A DNA stretch of 64,000 nt from Acidobacteriota bacterium (GTDB lineage: Bacteria > Acidobacteriota > Terriglobia > Bryobacterales > Bryobacteraceae). The notes beneath the pieces are model-generated. The model searched no databases and was not told where the DNA came from. It was given only the letters and a program-made list of their open reading frames with translations. Position 1 is the first letter of the stretch, and every line of letters starts with the position of its first letter. This document shows positions 15,316-24,962 of the stretch, one piece after another. The position numbers were made by a program, and so were the translations under genes. The stretch covers positions 124,001 through 188,000 of the forward strand of contig JACPNQ010000015.1 of the NCBI GenBank assembly GCA_016185425.1, written 5' to 3'.

Positions 15316-17790
15316 ATGCGCCCCCTGTTCCCGCTCCTCCTCGCCTCTTTCATCGCTCACGCCCAGCCTAATCTCTCCGGTGCCTCCCGCCTGCGCCTCT
15401 CCGTCGAAAAGCTCAACCGCCTCGGCCGCGTCCTCTATATCGCCGCTCATCCCGACGACGAAAACACCGCCTTCCTCGCTCTTTCTTCCCGCGGACTCCT
15501 CTATCGCACTGCCTATCTCTCCCTCACGCGCGGCGAGGGCGGCCAGAACCTCATCGGCAGCGAGCAGGGTGAGTGGATGGGCCTCATCCGCACCCAGGAA
15601 CTCCTCGCCGCCCGCCGCATTGATGGCGCCGAACAATACTTTTCCCGCGCCATCGACTTCGGCTTCTCAAAAACCGCTGAAGAGACCCTCACGAAGTGGG
15701 ATCGCGAAAAGGTACTCGGCGATGTCGTCTATGTGATCCGCAGGTTCCAGCCCGACATCGTCGTCCTCCGCTTCTCCGGCACTCCCCGCGACGGCCACGG
15801 CCAGCACCAGGCCTCATCCATCCTTGGCCGTGAGGCCTTTGCCGCCGCTGCCGACCCCGACAAATACCCCGATCAAAAACTCCCGCCCTGGCAAACGAAA
15901 CGCATCTTCCTCAACCTCGCCAGCTTCACCCGCGCCATGGAGCAGGAAGCCGAAGCCGCCGCCAACAAAGTCACCCTCGACCTCGGCGCCTACGATCCGG
16001 TGCTCGGCTATTCCTTCGGCGAAATCGCCGGCATCAGCCGCAGCCAGCATCGCTCGCAAGCCATGGGTGCCCGCGAGGACCGCGGCTCGCAGCGCAATTA
16101 CTTCCAAGTCCTCGCCGGTGCGCCCGTGTCCAAGGACCTCATGGAAGGCATCGACGCCACCTGGGCCCGCGTCCCCAACTCCGCCAAAGTCGCCGCCCTC
16201 CTCGCCAAAGCCGCGAAGGACCTCAATGACCGCGCTCCCGAAAAAATCGTTCCCACGCTCCTCGAAGCCCGCCGCGAACTCCAATCCCTCGATCAATCCA
16301 ATCCCTTCGTTATCGAAAAGCTCGCCGATCTCAACGCCGCCATTCTCCAATGCGCCGGCCTCTTCCTCGACGTCTCGGCCGCCAGATTCCACGCCGTCGC
16401 AGGTAAACCGCTCGACGTCGCATTCACCGCGATCAACCGCGGCGGTCTCGACGTCAAGCTCGCCCTCGTCCACATCAACGGTAAAACGATTCCCATCGAC
16501 AAACCGCTAGTACGCGGTCAGGCCGTCAACCACATCGCCACCGAAAACGCGCCCGCCGTCCTCACGCAACCTTACTGGCTCGCTCACCAGAAAAGCGACA
16601 CCATGTACGACATTCGCGATCTCCGTGATCTCGATCGCCCCGACGGCCCTTTAGCCAACAACACTACCGGCTTCACCATCGCCATCAACGGTGAGCCTCA
16701 ATTCGTCCAGCGTCCCATCCTCCATCGCTACGTCGACCGCACCTACGGCGAGCTCACCCGCCCCCTCGTCGTCGTCCCTCCCGCCGTCGTCCGCATCGGC
16801 GAAAAGGCCACGCTCTTCCCCAACGGTAAACCGCGCGAAGTCGCCGTCCAAGTCACCGCAATGGACGTCAACACCAAAGGCATTGTGAAGCTCTTCGCTC
16901 CCGCCGGCTGGAAGATTACCCCCACCGAACTCCCCTTCACCCTGGACGCCGCCGAGCAGGGCACGCTCAAGTTCACCGTCACGCCTCCCGCCGCCGAACA
17001 GACGGCAACCCTCAAAGCTGAAGCCGTTGTCGACGGCAAATCCTACGGCCTCACCATGACCACAGTCGACTACCCGCACATTCCACCGCAGTCGGCCTTC
17101 ACACCCGCCGAAGCCAAACTTGTCCGTGCCGACATCGCCGTCCTCTCGAAAAACATTGGCTACATCATGGGCTCCGGCGACGAAGTCCCCCGCGCGCTCG
17201 AACAACTCGGCTGCAGCGTCACCATTCTTACGAAGGAAGCGCTGGCCCAGGAAGACCTCAGCCGCTATGACGCCATCGTCGCCGGCGTCCGCGCATTCAA
17301 TACCCGTGCCGACGTCCGGTCCAACGCCCGGCGGCTGCACGACTATGCAAAAAACGGCGGCACCTTTGTCGTGCAGTACAACGTCATGGAGGGCGGTTTC
17401 TTCGGCGGTAATCCAAAGCTGCTGGAGAACATCGGTCCCTATCCCATCATGCTCAGCCCGGGCCGTGTCACTGTCGAAGAGGCTCCCGTGGAATTCGCCG
17501 CCACACACGCGTTGATGACCAGGCCGAATCGCATCACCGCGAAGGATTTCGACGGCTGGATCCAGGAACGCGGCCTCTATTTCGCCTCTGCCTGGGATCC
17601 GAAGTATGAAACACTCTTCGAGATGCATGACCCCGGCGAGAAGCAATTGAAAGGCGGCACGCTTTATGCCAAGTACGGCAAGGGCGCCTACATCTTCACG
17701 CCGCTAAGCTGGTTCCGCCAGCTTCCCGCCGGCGTCCCCGGCGCCTACCGCATTTTCGCCAACTTCCTCAGCGCCGGGAGAGCACAGTGA
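15316..17790 (+). CDS. PIG-L family (LmbE-like) deacetylase, secreted
   Basis: An 824-residue protein with a signal peptide (MRPLFPLLLASFIAHA). Residues ~40-250 are the PIG-L domain, with AAHPDDENTAFLAL supplying zinc ligands and the Asp base, LTRGEGGQN, and HGQHQASS giving the last His. The family removes N-acetyl groups from GlcNAc-containing substrates. The rest is a long beta-rich middle (~330-570), probably NEW3-like, and a C-terminal class-I glutamine-amidotransferase-like domain (~590-820, LSRYDAIVAGVRAFNTR). The GTGA at 17787-17790 couples it to a 42-codon gene and then a symporter, suggesting cleavage outside and uptake of a product. Confidence 0.9.
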   Translation: MRPLFPLLLASFIAHAQPNLSGASRLRLSVEKLNRLGRVLYIAAHPDDENTAFLALSSRGLLYRTAYLSLTRGEGGQNLIGSEQGEWMGLIRTQELLAARRIDGAEQYFSRAIDFGFSKTAEETLTKWDREKVLGDVVYVIRRFQPDIVVLRFSGTPRDGHGQHQASSILGREAFAAAADPDKYPDQKLPPWQTKRIFLNLASFTRAMEQEAEAAANKVTLDLGAYDPVLGYSFGEIAGISRSQHRSQAMGAREDRGSQRNYFQVLAGAPVSKDLMEGIDATWARVPNSAKVAALLAKAAKDLNDRAPEKIVPTLLEARRELQSLDQSNPFVIEKLADLNAAILQCAGLFLDVSAARFHAVAGKPLDVAFTAINRGGLDVKLALVHINGKTIPIDKPLVRGQAVNHIATENAPAVLTQPYWLAHQKSDTMYDIRDLRDLDRPDGPLANNTTGFTIAINGEPQFVQRPILHRYVDRTYGELTRPLVVVPPAVVRIGEKATLFPNGKPREVAVQVTAMDVNTKGIVKLFAPAGWKITPTELPFTLDAAEQGTLKFTVTPPAAEQTATLKAEAVVDGKSYGLTMTTVDYPHIPPQSAFTPAEAKLVRADIAVLSKNIGYIMGSGDEVPRALEQLGCSVTILTKEALAQEDLSRYDAIVAGVRAFNTRADVRSNARRLHDYAKNGGTFVVQYNVMEGGFFGGNPKLLENIGPYPIMLSPGRVTVEEAPVEFAATHALMTRPNRITAKDFDGWIQERGLYFASAWDPKYETLFEMHDPGEKQLKGGTLYAKYGKGAYIFTPLSWFRQLPAGVPGAYRIFANFLSAGRAQ

Positions 17791-17915
17791 AGAGTCCCAT
17801 TCCGGACGAGCCGCCGCCCTTCCTCGGCTCGTGGGGCCGTGTCTACACCGTCGTCATTCTCTATCTCGCTACGCTCATCACCCTCTTCTGGTTCTTCGGG
17901 AAGGCTTGGTCGTGA
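17787..17915 (+). CDS. 42-residue single-span membrane protein, possible symporter accessory subunit
   Basis: A short gene starting with GTG 17787, which overlaps the stop of the deacetylase (GTGA), and ending with TGA 17913-17915, which overlaps the GTG start of the symporter (GTGA). The protein begins MKSPIPDEPPPFLGSWGRV, then has one hydrophobic span (YTVVILYLATLITLFWFF) and a short GKAWS tail. Coupling on both sides and the protein-like composition make it a real gene. Small accessory proteins of similar layout accompany some sodium:solute symporters, so a stabilising or subunit role is inferred. It is easily missed because of its length and GTG start. Confidence 0.8.
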   Translation: MKSPIPDEPPPFLGSWGRVYTVVILYLATLITLFWFFGKAWS

Positions 17916-19543
17916 GGCCTCTCGATTGGGTGGTGATGGTCCTCACCATCACTGTCATCGTTAGCTACGGTCTCTGGCGTGCCCGCGGTTCCGACACCAC
18001 GGATAAATACCTCCGCGCTGGCAGGACCATGCCCTGGTACGCCATGGCTCTTTCCATCATGGCCACGCAAGCCTCGGCCATCACCTTCATCTCCACCACC
18101 GGCCAGGCCTATGTGGACGGCATGCGCTTCGTCCAGTTCTACTTCGGCCTGCCGCTCGCGATGATCGTCGTCTCGCTCACCGCGGTTCCCACGTTCCATC
18201 GCGCCAACGTCTACACCGCCTATGAGTACCTCGAAAAGCGCTTCGATTCGAAAACCCGCACCCTCGTCAGTATCATCTTCCTCATTCAGCGCGGCCTCGC
18301 CGTCGGCCTCGCCCTCGCCGCCCCCGCCATCGTTCTCACCGTCCTCCTCGGTTGGCCGGATCGCATCACCACCCTCGTCATGGGTGGCATCGTCATTGGT
18401 TACACCGTCTTCGGCGGCGTGCAGGCCGTCACTTGGTCGGACTTCCAGCAGATGCTCATCATGATGTGCGGACTCGGCACCGCGCTCATCATCGCCATCC
18501 ACCTGCTCCCCGGCGATATCGGCTTGGCCGGCGCACTCACCGTCGCCGGCGCCGCGGGCAAGATCAACCCCGTCACCACCAGCTTCTCCTGGGTTGATCG
18601 TTACAACATCTGGAGCGGCCTCTTCGGCGGCATGTTCCTCGCCCTCTCCTACTTCGGCTGCGATCAAAGCCAGGTGCAGCGCTACCTCACCGGAAGCTCC
18701 ATCGCACAAAGCCGCCTCAGCCTCCTCTTCAATGCCGTCGCCAAGATCCCCATGCAGTTCATGATCCTCCTGACAGGCACCGTCGTCTTCGCCTTCTTCA
18801 CTTTCATCCAGCCGCCGCTGCTCTTCCACCCTGGCGACATGGCCAGGCTCCGTCAGTCGCCCGACTACCCCAACCTCCAACAGAAATTCGATTCCGCCTT
18901 CCGCGCCCGCACCGATGCCGCCACGCGCATGGTTCGCGGCGAACAATCCCGCGCCGAATTCCAAGCCGCTCAACAGGACATCGACGATACCCGCAAAGCC
19001 GCCCAAAAACTCACCGGCGGCAACGACACTAACTACATCTTTCTCCACTTCGTCACCAACTACCTCCCGCCCGGCATCGTCGGCCTCGTCATCGCCGCCA
19101 TCCTCGGCGCAGCCATGTCCACCATCTCCGGTGAAGTGAACTCGCTCGCCACTGTTTCCGTCATCGACATCTACAAGCGCATGGTCCACTCCTCCGCCGC
19201 CGATCGCCACTACCTCTGGATCTCCCGCGCCGCCACCGCTTTCTGGGGTGTCTACGCCGTCGTTACCGCGCAGTTCGCCAAGAACCTGGGCTCGCTCGTC
19301 GAAGCCGTCAATCTCCTCGGGTCGTTCTTCTACGGCGGGATACTCGGCGTCTTCGCGCTCGCCATGTACTTCCCGCGTGTCGGAGCCAACGGCGCTTTCA
19401 TCGGCGTACTCGCCGGGGAAGCCGCCATCTTCGCCCTCCATTTCACCGGCGCCGCGTCGTTCCTCTGGTACAACGTCGTCGGCTGCATCGTCGTCATCGT
19501 TACAGGTGTGCTCATCGGCGGCGCACGCCCGGAAGAACCCTAG
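17912..19543 (+). CDS. Sodium:solute symporter (SSS family)
   Basis: A 543-residue membrane protein with about 13-14 helices. The family signatures are visible: MPWYAMALSIMATQASAITFISTTGQAY in helix 2 (the Na+ site region), VFGGVQAVTWSDFQQM, and SYFGCDQSQVQRYL. A large loop of ~70 charged residues (about 305-380) follows a predicted pair of helices and looks cytoplasmic. GTG 17912 is chosen because the open frame upstream of it is not protein-like and overlaps the 42-codon gene. The substrate is unknown; location after a PIG-L deacetylase suggests an amino sugar or its derivative. Confidence 0.92.
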   Translation: MRPLDWVVMVLTITVIVSYGLWRARGSDTTDKYLRAGRTMPWYAMALSIMATQASAITFISTTGQAYVDGMRFVQFYFGLPLAMIVVSLTAVPTFHRANVYTAYEYLEKRFDSKTRTLVSIIFLIQRGLAVGLALAAPAIVLTVLLGWPDRITTLVMGGIVIGYTVFGGVQAVTWSDFQQMLIMMCGLGTALIIAIHLLPGDIGLAGALTVAGAAGKINPVTTSFSWVDRYNIWSGLFGGMFLALSYFGCDQSQVQRYLTGSSIAQSRLSLLFNAVAKIPMQFMILLTGTVVFAFFTFIQPPLLFHPGDMARLRQSPDYPNLQQKFDSAFRARTDAATRMVRGEQSRAEFQAAQQDIDDTRKAAQKLTGGNDTNYIFLHFVTNYLPPGIVGLVIAAILGAAMSTISGEVNSLATVSVIDIYKRMVHSSAADRHYLWISRAATAFWGVYAVVTAQFAKNLGSLVEAVNLLGSFFYGGILGVFALAMYFPRVGANGAFIGVLAGEAAIFALHFTGAASFLWYNVVGCIVVIVTGVLIGGARPEEP

Positions 19544-19558
19544 TCGTACCATGAAGGC

Positions 19559-21712
19559 ATGAAGCGCTTTCGCGTGATCGGCGGAGTCTTTCTCGCTCTC
19601 GCCGGCCTTGTCTTCGCACTCCCCTACATCGTTTCCGCCGAACGCTTTCGCCCCCTCATCCAATCTCAGCTCCAATCCGCCCTCGGACGTCCTGTCGAGT
19701 TCGGCGAGCTCAACCTCCGCATCATTCCCCTCGCCCTCCGCGCCACGAATCTCAAGATCGAAGGCCTCGCTACCGTCGACACAATCGACGTCCACGCCCG
19801 CATTCTCCCCCTCTTGCAAGGCAACGTGGAAGTCGATTCGCTCACGCTCACGCGCCCGGTCGTGACCTACAAAAGCAATCCTAATTCCTCCAAGAACAGC
19901 GAAATTCCCACGCTCAATTCCCTCCGGATCATCGACGGCCGTCTCATCACCGGCGGCTCTGAATACGCCAACATCGATGCCGATCTCTCCCTCGGCAACC
20001 AAACATCCGGCACCATCTCCTGGGAGAATGGCACCCTCCCGGTGAAACTCGCCTTCGCCGCGGTCAACAATAACGGTCTCTGGAACTTCTCCAGGCTCGA
20101 CGCCGTCATGGGCAAGGTCACCGCCGCCTTCACCGGGACCGTCGACACCAACTCCTCCACCGTCAACGGCGGGCTGCAAATCAAGCCCTCGCCGCTCGCC
20201 GGCCTTCCCGTCAAATCGGAGTACAAACCCTCCGGCACCGTCACTGCCGATGTCAAAGTCTCCGGCCCTTACAAGGAACCCGCGCTCTCCGGCACCGCCC
20301 AAATCGCGAACCTCGAAGTCACCGGCGGCAAACTCAGCCAGCCGCTTCGCGCGTCTGCTCTCCACCTCGACCTCACCCCCGAAAGCATTGCCGCCAAACC
20401 CTTCTCGCTCCAGGTGGGCCCCACGCTCGTGCAGGCCGTCTTCCGTCTAAAAAACTACAAAATCATCGACGCCGATATCTCCACTAAGGACGCTTCCATC
20501 CGCGATCTCCTTGCCATTGCGCAGACCAATACCGTCACCGGAACCGGCACCGCCACCCTCAACGTCCACGCCGCCGGCTCCGTCGACAAGCCCCAGCTCT
20601 CCGGTTCAGGCTCGCTCTCCAACGCCGATCTGCACCTTCCCGCCCTCAATCCCAATCTCAAAATCGATTCAGCACAAATCAAGTTCGAAGCCGGCAGCGC
20701 CACACTCGACAACGCCGTCTTCCACATCGGCAAATCCAACTGGCAAGGCTCCATCAAAGCGCACAACTTCACCCATCCGCAGCTCGCCGTTTCTCTAAAA
20801 GCCGATCAGCTCTCCCATACGGATATCCAATCCTGGCTTCCACCGTCCAAGGGCGGCGATTCGGCGCCCGTCACCATAACGGGTGACATCACCATAGGCA
20901 AGTTCCTGCTGAACGATCTTGCCCTTGATAACGCGAAGGCCAGCCTCACGTTCCGCGATAAAGTCCTCACCCTCGATCCCCTCTCCGCATCCGTCTACGG
21001 CGGCCGCCTCGCCGGCTCGGCAATCGTCAACCTCAAGGCGCAGCCCGCCGTCTTCCAGCTCAATACGCACCTCGACAAAATCGAATCGGAACAACTCCTC
21101 GCCGCCACCACGCCCCTTCGCAAAATCGTCTCGGGGCCCCTCACCGCCGACGCACAGCTCCAGTTCTCCCCCAAGCCCGGCGAAGACTTCGCCCGCACTC
21201 TCGACGGCGCCATCAACTTCCAACTCACGCCGGGCAAGCTCATCCCAGTCAACCTCCTCGGCGAGCTCGGCGCCATCGCAAAGTTCCTGAAGCCCCTCAA
21301 TGCCGCCGGTTCCGCCACTTCCTTCCTCGGCATGAAGGGCCAGTTCCAGATCAAGAACGGGGCCGCCGAGACCAAGGATCTCCGTCTCGAGCTCGACCGC
21401 GCCGCCGCGCTCTTCACCGGCTCCGTCAACCTCGTCGATCAATCCCTCAACCTCCGCATGATGACCACGCTCAACAAGGAGTTCAGCGACGAAGTCGGCG
21501 GCACAAAAATCGGCGGATTCCTAAGCGCCGCCCTAGCCAGCCCCAAAGGCGAGTTGCTCATACCGTCGCTCGTCAGGGGTACGCTCTCCAAACCACTCTT
21601 CGCGCCCGACCCCGTCACGCTCGCCAAAATGAAGCTCAACCAGGGCTCGAATATTCAGGAGAACGTCCAGGGTATCCTGGACCTGTTCAAAGGCAAGAAG
21701 AAGCAGCCCTAA
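19559..21712 (+). CDS. AsmA family protein
   Basis: A 717-residue protein with one N-terminal membrane anchor (FRVIGGVFLALAGLVFALPY) and a long beta-rich periplasmic region with repeated strands such as GRPVEFGELNLRIIPLALRA and SGSGSLSNADLHLPALNP. The C-terminal part (~500-690: LDGAINFQLTPGKLIPVNLL...VDQSLNLRMMTTL) matches the AsmA C-terminal module. The family forms bridge-like periplasmic grooves linked to outer-membrane lipid homeostasis. It follows the symporter by 15 bases on the same strand. Its stop overlaps that of the convergent small membrane gene. Confidence 0.85.
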   Translation: MKRFRVIGGVFLALAGLVFALPYIVSAERFRPLIQSQLQSALGRPVEFGELNLRIIPLALRATNLKIEGLATVDTIDVHARILPLLQGNVEVDSLTLTRPVVTYKSNPNSSKNSEIPTLNSLRIIDGRLITGGSEYANIDADLSLGNQTSGTISWENGTLPVKLAFAAVNNNGLWNFSRLDAVMGKVTAAFTGTVDTNSSTVNGGLQIKPSPLAGLPVKSEYKPSGTVTADVKVSGPYKEPALSGTAQIANLEVTGGKLSQPLRASALHLDLTPESIAAKPFSLQVGPTLVQAVFRLKNYKIIDADISTKDASIRDLLAIAQTNTVTGTGTATLNVHAAGSVDKPQLSGSGSLSNADLHLPALNPNLKIDSAQIKFEAGSATLDNAVFHIGKSNWQGSIKAHNFTHPQLAVSLKADQLSHTDIQSWLPPSKGGDSAPVTITGDITIGKFLLNDLALDNAKASLTFRDKVLTLDPLSASVYGGRLAGSAIVNLKAQPAVFQLNTHLDKIESEQLLAATTPLRKIVSGPLTADAQLQFSPKPGEDFARTLDGAINFQLTPGKLIPVNLLGELGAIAKFLKPLNAAGSATSFLGMKGQFQIKNGAAETKDLRLELDRAAALFTGSVNLVDQSLNLRMMTTLNKEFSDEVGGTKIGGFLSAALASPKGELLIPSLVRGTLSKPLFAPDPVTLAKMKLNQGSNIQENVQGILDLFKGKKKQP

Positions 21713-22113
21713 CGCCGCCACTTCGCGGGTTCGTTAGCAAACAGGAACTCCGTGGCCTCGTCGTTCAGCACCCACACCGAGTAGATCCCTACTCCCGTTC
21801 CAAGCGGGAAGTGCAGCATCCCCACTGCCGCCACCACCAGCCCCATCGTCTTCCCCCAGGGCTTCCATCGGCGGATCGCCAACCCCGCGATTGCCATCGG
21901 CACCGCCATCGCCATCGACAGGCAGATGTACACCACGCCAACCACGCGCATCACCGGAATCGACGCCAGGTCCTTGCGCTTATAGAACGGATCGTTCGTC
22001 AGCATCAGGCCGGAAAATCCGCCCCCGGCAACCAAAACAATTAAGGAGATCACGCCTATCGCAATACCAAAACACAAAAGTATAGTCCCAACGTTACGAA
22101 CGTGATTCTCCAA
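21709..22113 (-). CDS. Small hypothetical membrane protein
   Basis: A 134-residue protein with three to four predicted helices (GTILLCFGIAIGVISLIVLV, MRVVGVVYICLSMAMAVPMA, GLVVAAVGMLHFPLGTGVGI) and a charged tail. The start is a TTG at 22113; no ATG precedes the first helix. The pattern of a Gly-rich helix followed by RRWKPWGKTMG and a final GIYSVWVLND helix recurs in small membrane proteins of unknown function. It overlaps the 3' end of the upstream glycosyltransferase gene by 20 bases, so the two are probably co-transcribed. Confidence 0.7.
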   Translation of the reverse strand: MENHVRNVGTILLCFGIAIGVISLIVLVAGGGFSGLMLTNDPFYKRKDLASIPVMRVVGVVYICLSMAMAVPMAIAGLAIRRWKPWGKTMGLVVAAVGMLHFPLGTGVGIYSVWVLNDEATEFLFANEPAKWRR

Positions 22114-23350
22114 CGCGTGTCCTCCGTACCTTTTGTACCATTAACGCCGCCAGTACCGGTAGATAAACGGCCCAGCGCCAGTTACTAACTCCGTCCCACA
22201 CGTGCTCCTCGCGCCAGCGGATCAAAACGGCATAGTGGATCGGCGCCAGCACCCCCCAAATCACTACCGGCCACGGCCACGCAAACACCGTCAGCGGCAT
22301 CAGCCACGTCAAATACCAGGGGTGTACATTCGCCGATACCAGTAGGATCGTCAACACCACCGCCCAATACGCCGCCCGCGCCGTCTTCGCCCACAAAGCC
22401 GCTCCCAGCGAGCCCAGCACAATGATCGCCGCCGACACCCGTTTCGCCGTGTCCAGGCTTCCTGCCGCCGCCAGAATCGCCCCGAAAAGAATATCGTTGT
22501 TCCGCCATCCGCCCACGTACCCGCCCATGAACCGCGCGTTCTCGCTTACGTCCGTCCACCACGGCCACCAGCACAACACGAATACCGCGGGCGCCAGCCA
22601 GGCCCATCGCCGTCCGCCCAGCTTCAAGAACGCAGGCCACAGCAACAGCGGCCAATACTTCGTCGCACCGGCCAGCCCCAGCAGCGCGTACGCCCAAGGC
22701 CACCGGGCCCGCTCCGCGCACCACAACGCGCCGATCGCCAGCGCCACCATCACTGCATCGTGATGCCCCATCCCCCAGAACTCCACGATCCCCATCGGAC
22801 ACCACCCCCACGCCATCCATCGCCACTTCTCCTCCACCCACGCAAACAGCAGCCAGCACAGCGCCAGTTCCGCCGCGCACGCTCCCAGTTTCATCACCGC
22901 CAACGATCCTCCGCCCGCCCGCGCCAGCCACAATTGCAGCGTCTGCAATAGCGGTCCATAGACAGGCTTGAAGTCCTTCCCGTCAACGTGTTCGCTGAGC
23001 AGCGCCGCCAGGCCAGGTTCCGCCGGCCGGTGATCGTACGGATTCATCCCCGCCGCCGCAACCTGTCCCTCCCATCGATATCGGTACAGATCGTCGCTGA
23101 ATACCGGCTCCATCCAGAACGCCGTCAGCCGGAAAACCAGCGCCCATCCCAGAAGGATGGATGTCCGTATTCCCCCATCGAGTCTACACACGAAAGCTAG
23201 ACCGGCGAGATATAATACAGAAGTCACGAAAAAGAGGAGAATAGCCCTCTCTGTCTCGTGAACCCCACCGCTTCTAGTCGAAGCAAGGAGAACAAGGCCG
23301 GCTTCCAACCCGAAACCGGTTAGACAAGCAGCCTTCTCTTTGGCACTCAT
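22094..23350 (-). CDS. Polyprenyl-phosphate-dependent mannosyltransferase-like membrane glycosyltransferase
   Basis: A 418-residue protein with about ten membrane helices. The first outside loop holds FSDDLYRYRWEGQVAAAG with the following NPYDHRP, the Asp-rich motif of GT-C enzymes such as the GT87 or alpha-mannosyltransferase groups. Later loops have GATKYWPLLLWPAFLK and ANVHPWYLTWLMPL, also typical. The donor is probably a polyprenyl-phosphate sugar and the acceptor a cell-surface glycan. The start codon at 23348-23350 overlaps the start codon of the divergent GT2 gene. The extra N-terminal open frame up to 23443 is rejected as shadow sequence. Confidence 0.8.
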   Translation of the reverse strand: MSAKEKAACLTGFGLEAGLVLLASTRSGGVHETERAILLFFVTSVLYLAGLAFVCRLDGGIRTSILLGWALVFRLTAFWMEPVFSDDLYRYRWEGQVAAAGMNPYDHRPAEPGLAALLSEHVDGKDFKPVYGPLLQTLQLWLARAGGGSLAVMKLGACAAELALCWLLFAWVEEKWRWMAWGWCPMGIVEFWGMGHHDAVMVALAIGALWCAERARWPWAYALLGLAGATKYWPLLLWPAFLKLGGRRWAWLAPAVFVLCWWPWWTDVSENARFMGGYVGGWRNNDILFGAILAAAGSLDTAKRVSAAIIVLGSLGAALWAKTARAAYWAVVLTILLVSANVHPWYLTWLMPLTVFAWPWPVVIWGVLAPIHYAVLIRWREEHVWDGVSNWRWAVYLPVLAALMVQKVRRTRVGESRS

Positions 23351-24956
23351 GCCCTCACTTCCCGCCCTCCTAGTTGCCGATCCCAATCTACTTGACGATT
23401 TCAAGCGAACTTTTTTTGACGATACCTTCGCCGGCATCCACAAGCTGGCACCGTTTGATTATGCGCTGCTCGTCCCTTACTTCGCCATCCTGATCGTCCT
23501 CTCTTTCTACGGCATCCATCGCTACGAGATGATCCGCGGTTATTTCAAGAACCGCAAGAACCTCCTCTCCGCTCCGCCCCGGCAATTCGCCGAGCTCCCG
23601 CCGGTCACCATCCAGCTCCCGCTCTTCAACGAGCGCTACGTCGTCGAGCGCCTCATCGAGCAAATCGTCAAGATCGATTACCCGCGCGAGCTCCTGCAGA
23701 TTCAAGTCCTCGACGACTCCACCGACGAAACCCACCCCTTCACCGAACGCCTCGTGGCCGAGTACCGGGCCATGGGCCATCCTATCGAATACCACCACCG
23801 CGCCAACCGGCACGGCTACAAGGCCGGCGCACTCCAGGAAGGCCTCAAGACGGCCACGGGCCTCGTCGTCGCTGTGTTCGATGCCGACTTCATCGTCCCC
23901 CCCGATTTCCTCCGCAAGACCATCCACTACTTCGCCGATCCCAAAGTCGGCGTCGTCCAAACCCGCTGGACGTACCTGAATCAGCACTACAACGCCCTCA
24001 CCGAAGTGCAGACCATTCTCCTCGATGGCCACTTCGTCCTGGAACACGTCGCCCGCTCCGGCGGCGGACTCTTCTTCAACTTCAACGGCACCGCGGGCAT
24101 TCTCCGCAAGGAGATGATTGAGGACGCCGGCGGCTGGCAGCATGACACCCTCACCGAAGATTCCGATCTCAGCTATCGTGCGCAACTAAAGGGCTGGAAA
24201 TTCGTCTACGCGCCCGATGTCGAGTGCCCCTCCGAGCTCCCCTTCGACATGCACGGCTTCCAGATCCAGCAAACCCGCTGGTCCAAGGGCCTCACGCAGT
24301 GCGCCAAAAAGTTGCTGCCCATGATCCTCAAATCGGATCAGCCCTGGCGCGTTAAGCTCGAAGCCATCTGCCACCTCACGCCCAACATCTCTTATCCGCT
24401 CATGCTCATCATGTCGGCTCTGATGCTGCCGGTAATGATCGTGCGCTTCTACATGGGTTGGATGCAGATGGTGTTTGTCGATCTGCCTCTCATCGCGGCC
24501 AGCTTCTGGTCGATCACCGCGTTCTACCTCGTCGCGCAACGCCAGCTCCGTCCGGACAACTGGCGCCGTACCATCTGGTACATGCCCGTCCTCATGGCCG
24601 CCGGCGTCGCGCTCACACTGAGCAACGCGAAGGCCGTCATGGAGGCGCTCGTCGGTTACCAGACCGCATTCGCCCGCACACCCAAATACGCGGTTGGCGA
24701 TAAGAAGGTGAAACTCGGCGACCAGCGCTACAAGAGCCGCATCGGCTGGCTGCCATTCTTCGAAATCGCGGCCGGCACCTGGTTCTTGGCGATGATCGCC
24801 TACTCCATCGATAGCTATAACTTCCTGGCGATCCCCTTCCTGTCGCTCTTCGTCGGCGGCTACTACTGGGCAGCAGGCAGCAAACTCTGGTTTGAGTATC
24901 AGGCCAAGCAGGCTTGGGAGAAGCGGCACAAGCTCGCCCTCGAAGCCGCCCGGTAA
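23349..24956 (+). CDS. Processive family 2 glycosyltransferase, cellulose-synthase-like
   Basis: A 535-residue membrane enzyme. One N-terminal helix (~30-50) precedes a cytoplasmic GT2 domain with D,D,D,QxxRW motifs: LDDSTDETHPF, VFDADFIVPPDF, TEDSDLSYRAQLKGW and QQTRWSKG. Several C-terminal helices follow. Such enzymes build beta-linked polysaccharides or glycolipids; the closest architecture is the CesA-like mannan/glucan synthase group. The product cannot be told from sequence. The ATG at 23349 overlaps the divergent start at 23350; TTG 23340 is a possible alternative. It is followed by a DUF1835 gene after 6 bases. Confidence 0.9.
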   Translation: MPSLPALLVADPNLLDDFKRTFFDDTFAGIHKLAPFDYALLVPYFAILIVLSFYGIHRYEMIRGYFKNRKNLLSAPPRQFAELPPVTIQLPLFNERYVVERLIEQIVKIDYPRELLQIQVLDDSTDETHPFTERLVAEYRAMGHPIEYHHRANRHGYKAGALQEGLKTATGLVVAVFDADFIVPPDFLRKTIHYFADPKVGVVQTRWTYLNQHYNALTEVQTILLDGHFVLEHVARSGGGLFFNFNGTAGILRKEMIEDAGGWQHDTLTEDSDLSYRAQLKGWKFVYAPDVECPSELPFDMHGFQIQQTRWSKGLTQCAKKLLPMILKSDQPWRVKLEAICHLTPNISYPLMLIMSALMLPVMIVRFYMGWMQMVFVDLPLIAASFWSITAFYLVAQRQLRPDNWRRTIWYMPVLMAAGVALTLSNAKAVMEALVGYQTAFARTPKYAVGDKKVKLGDQRYKSRIGWLPFFEIAAGTWFLAMIAYSIDSYNFLAIPFLSLFVGGYYWAAGSKLWFEYQAKQAWEKRHKLALEAAR

Positions 24957-24962
24957 TGCGCG

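Noticed and set aside
17861..20365. An 834-codon minus-strand open frame opposite the symporter and AsmA genes.
   Set aside because: Low-complexity acidic translation with no family match; the plus strand encodes clear proteins with coupled starts.
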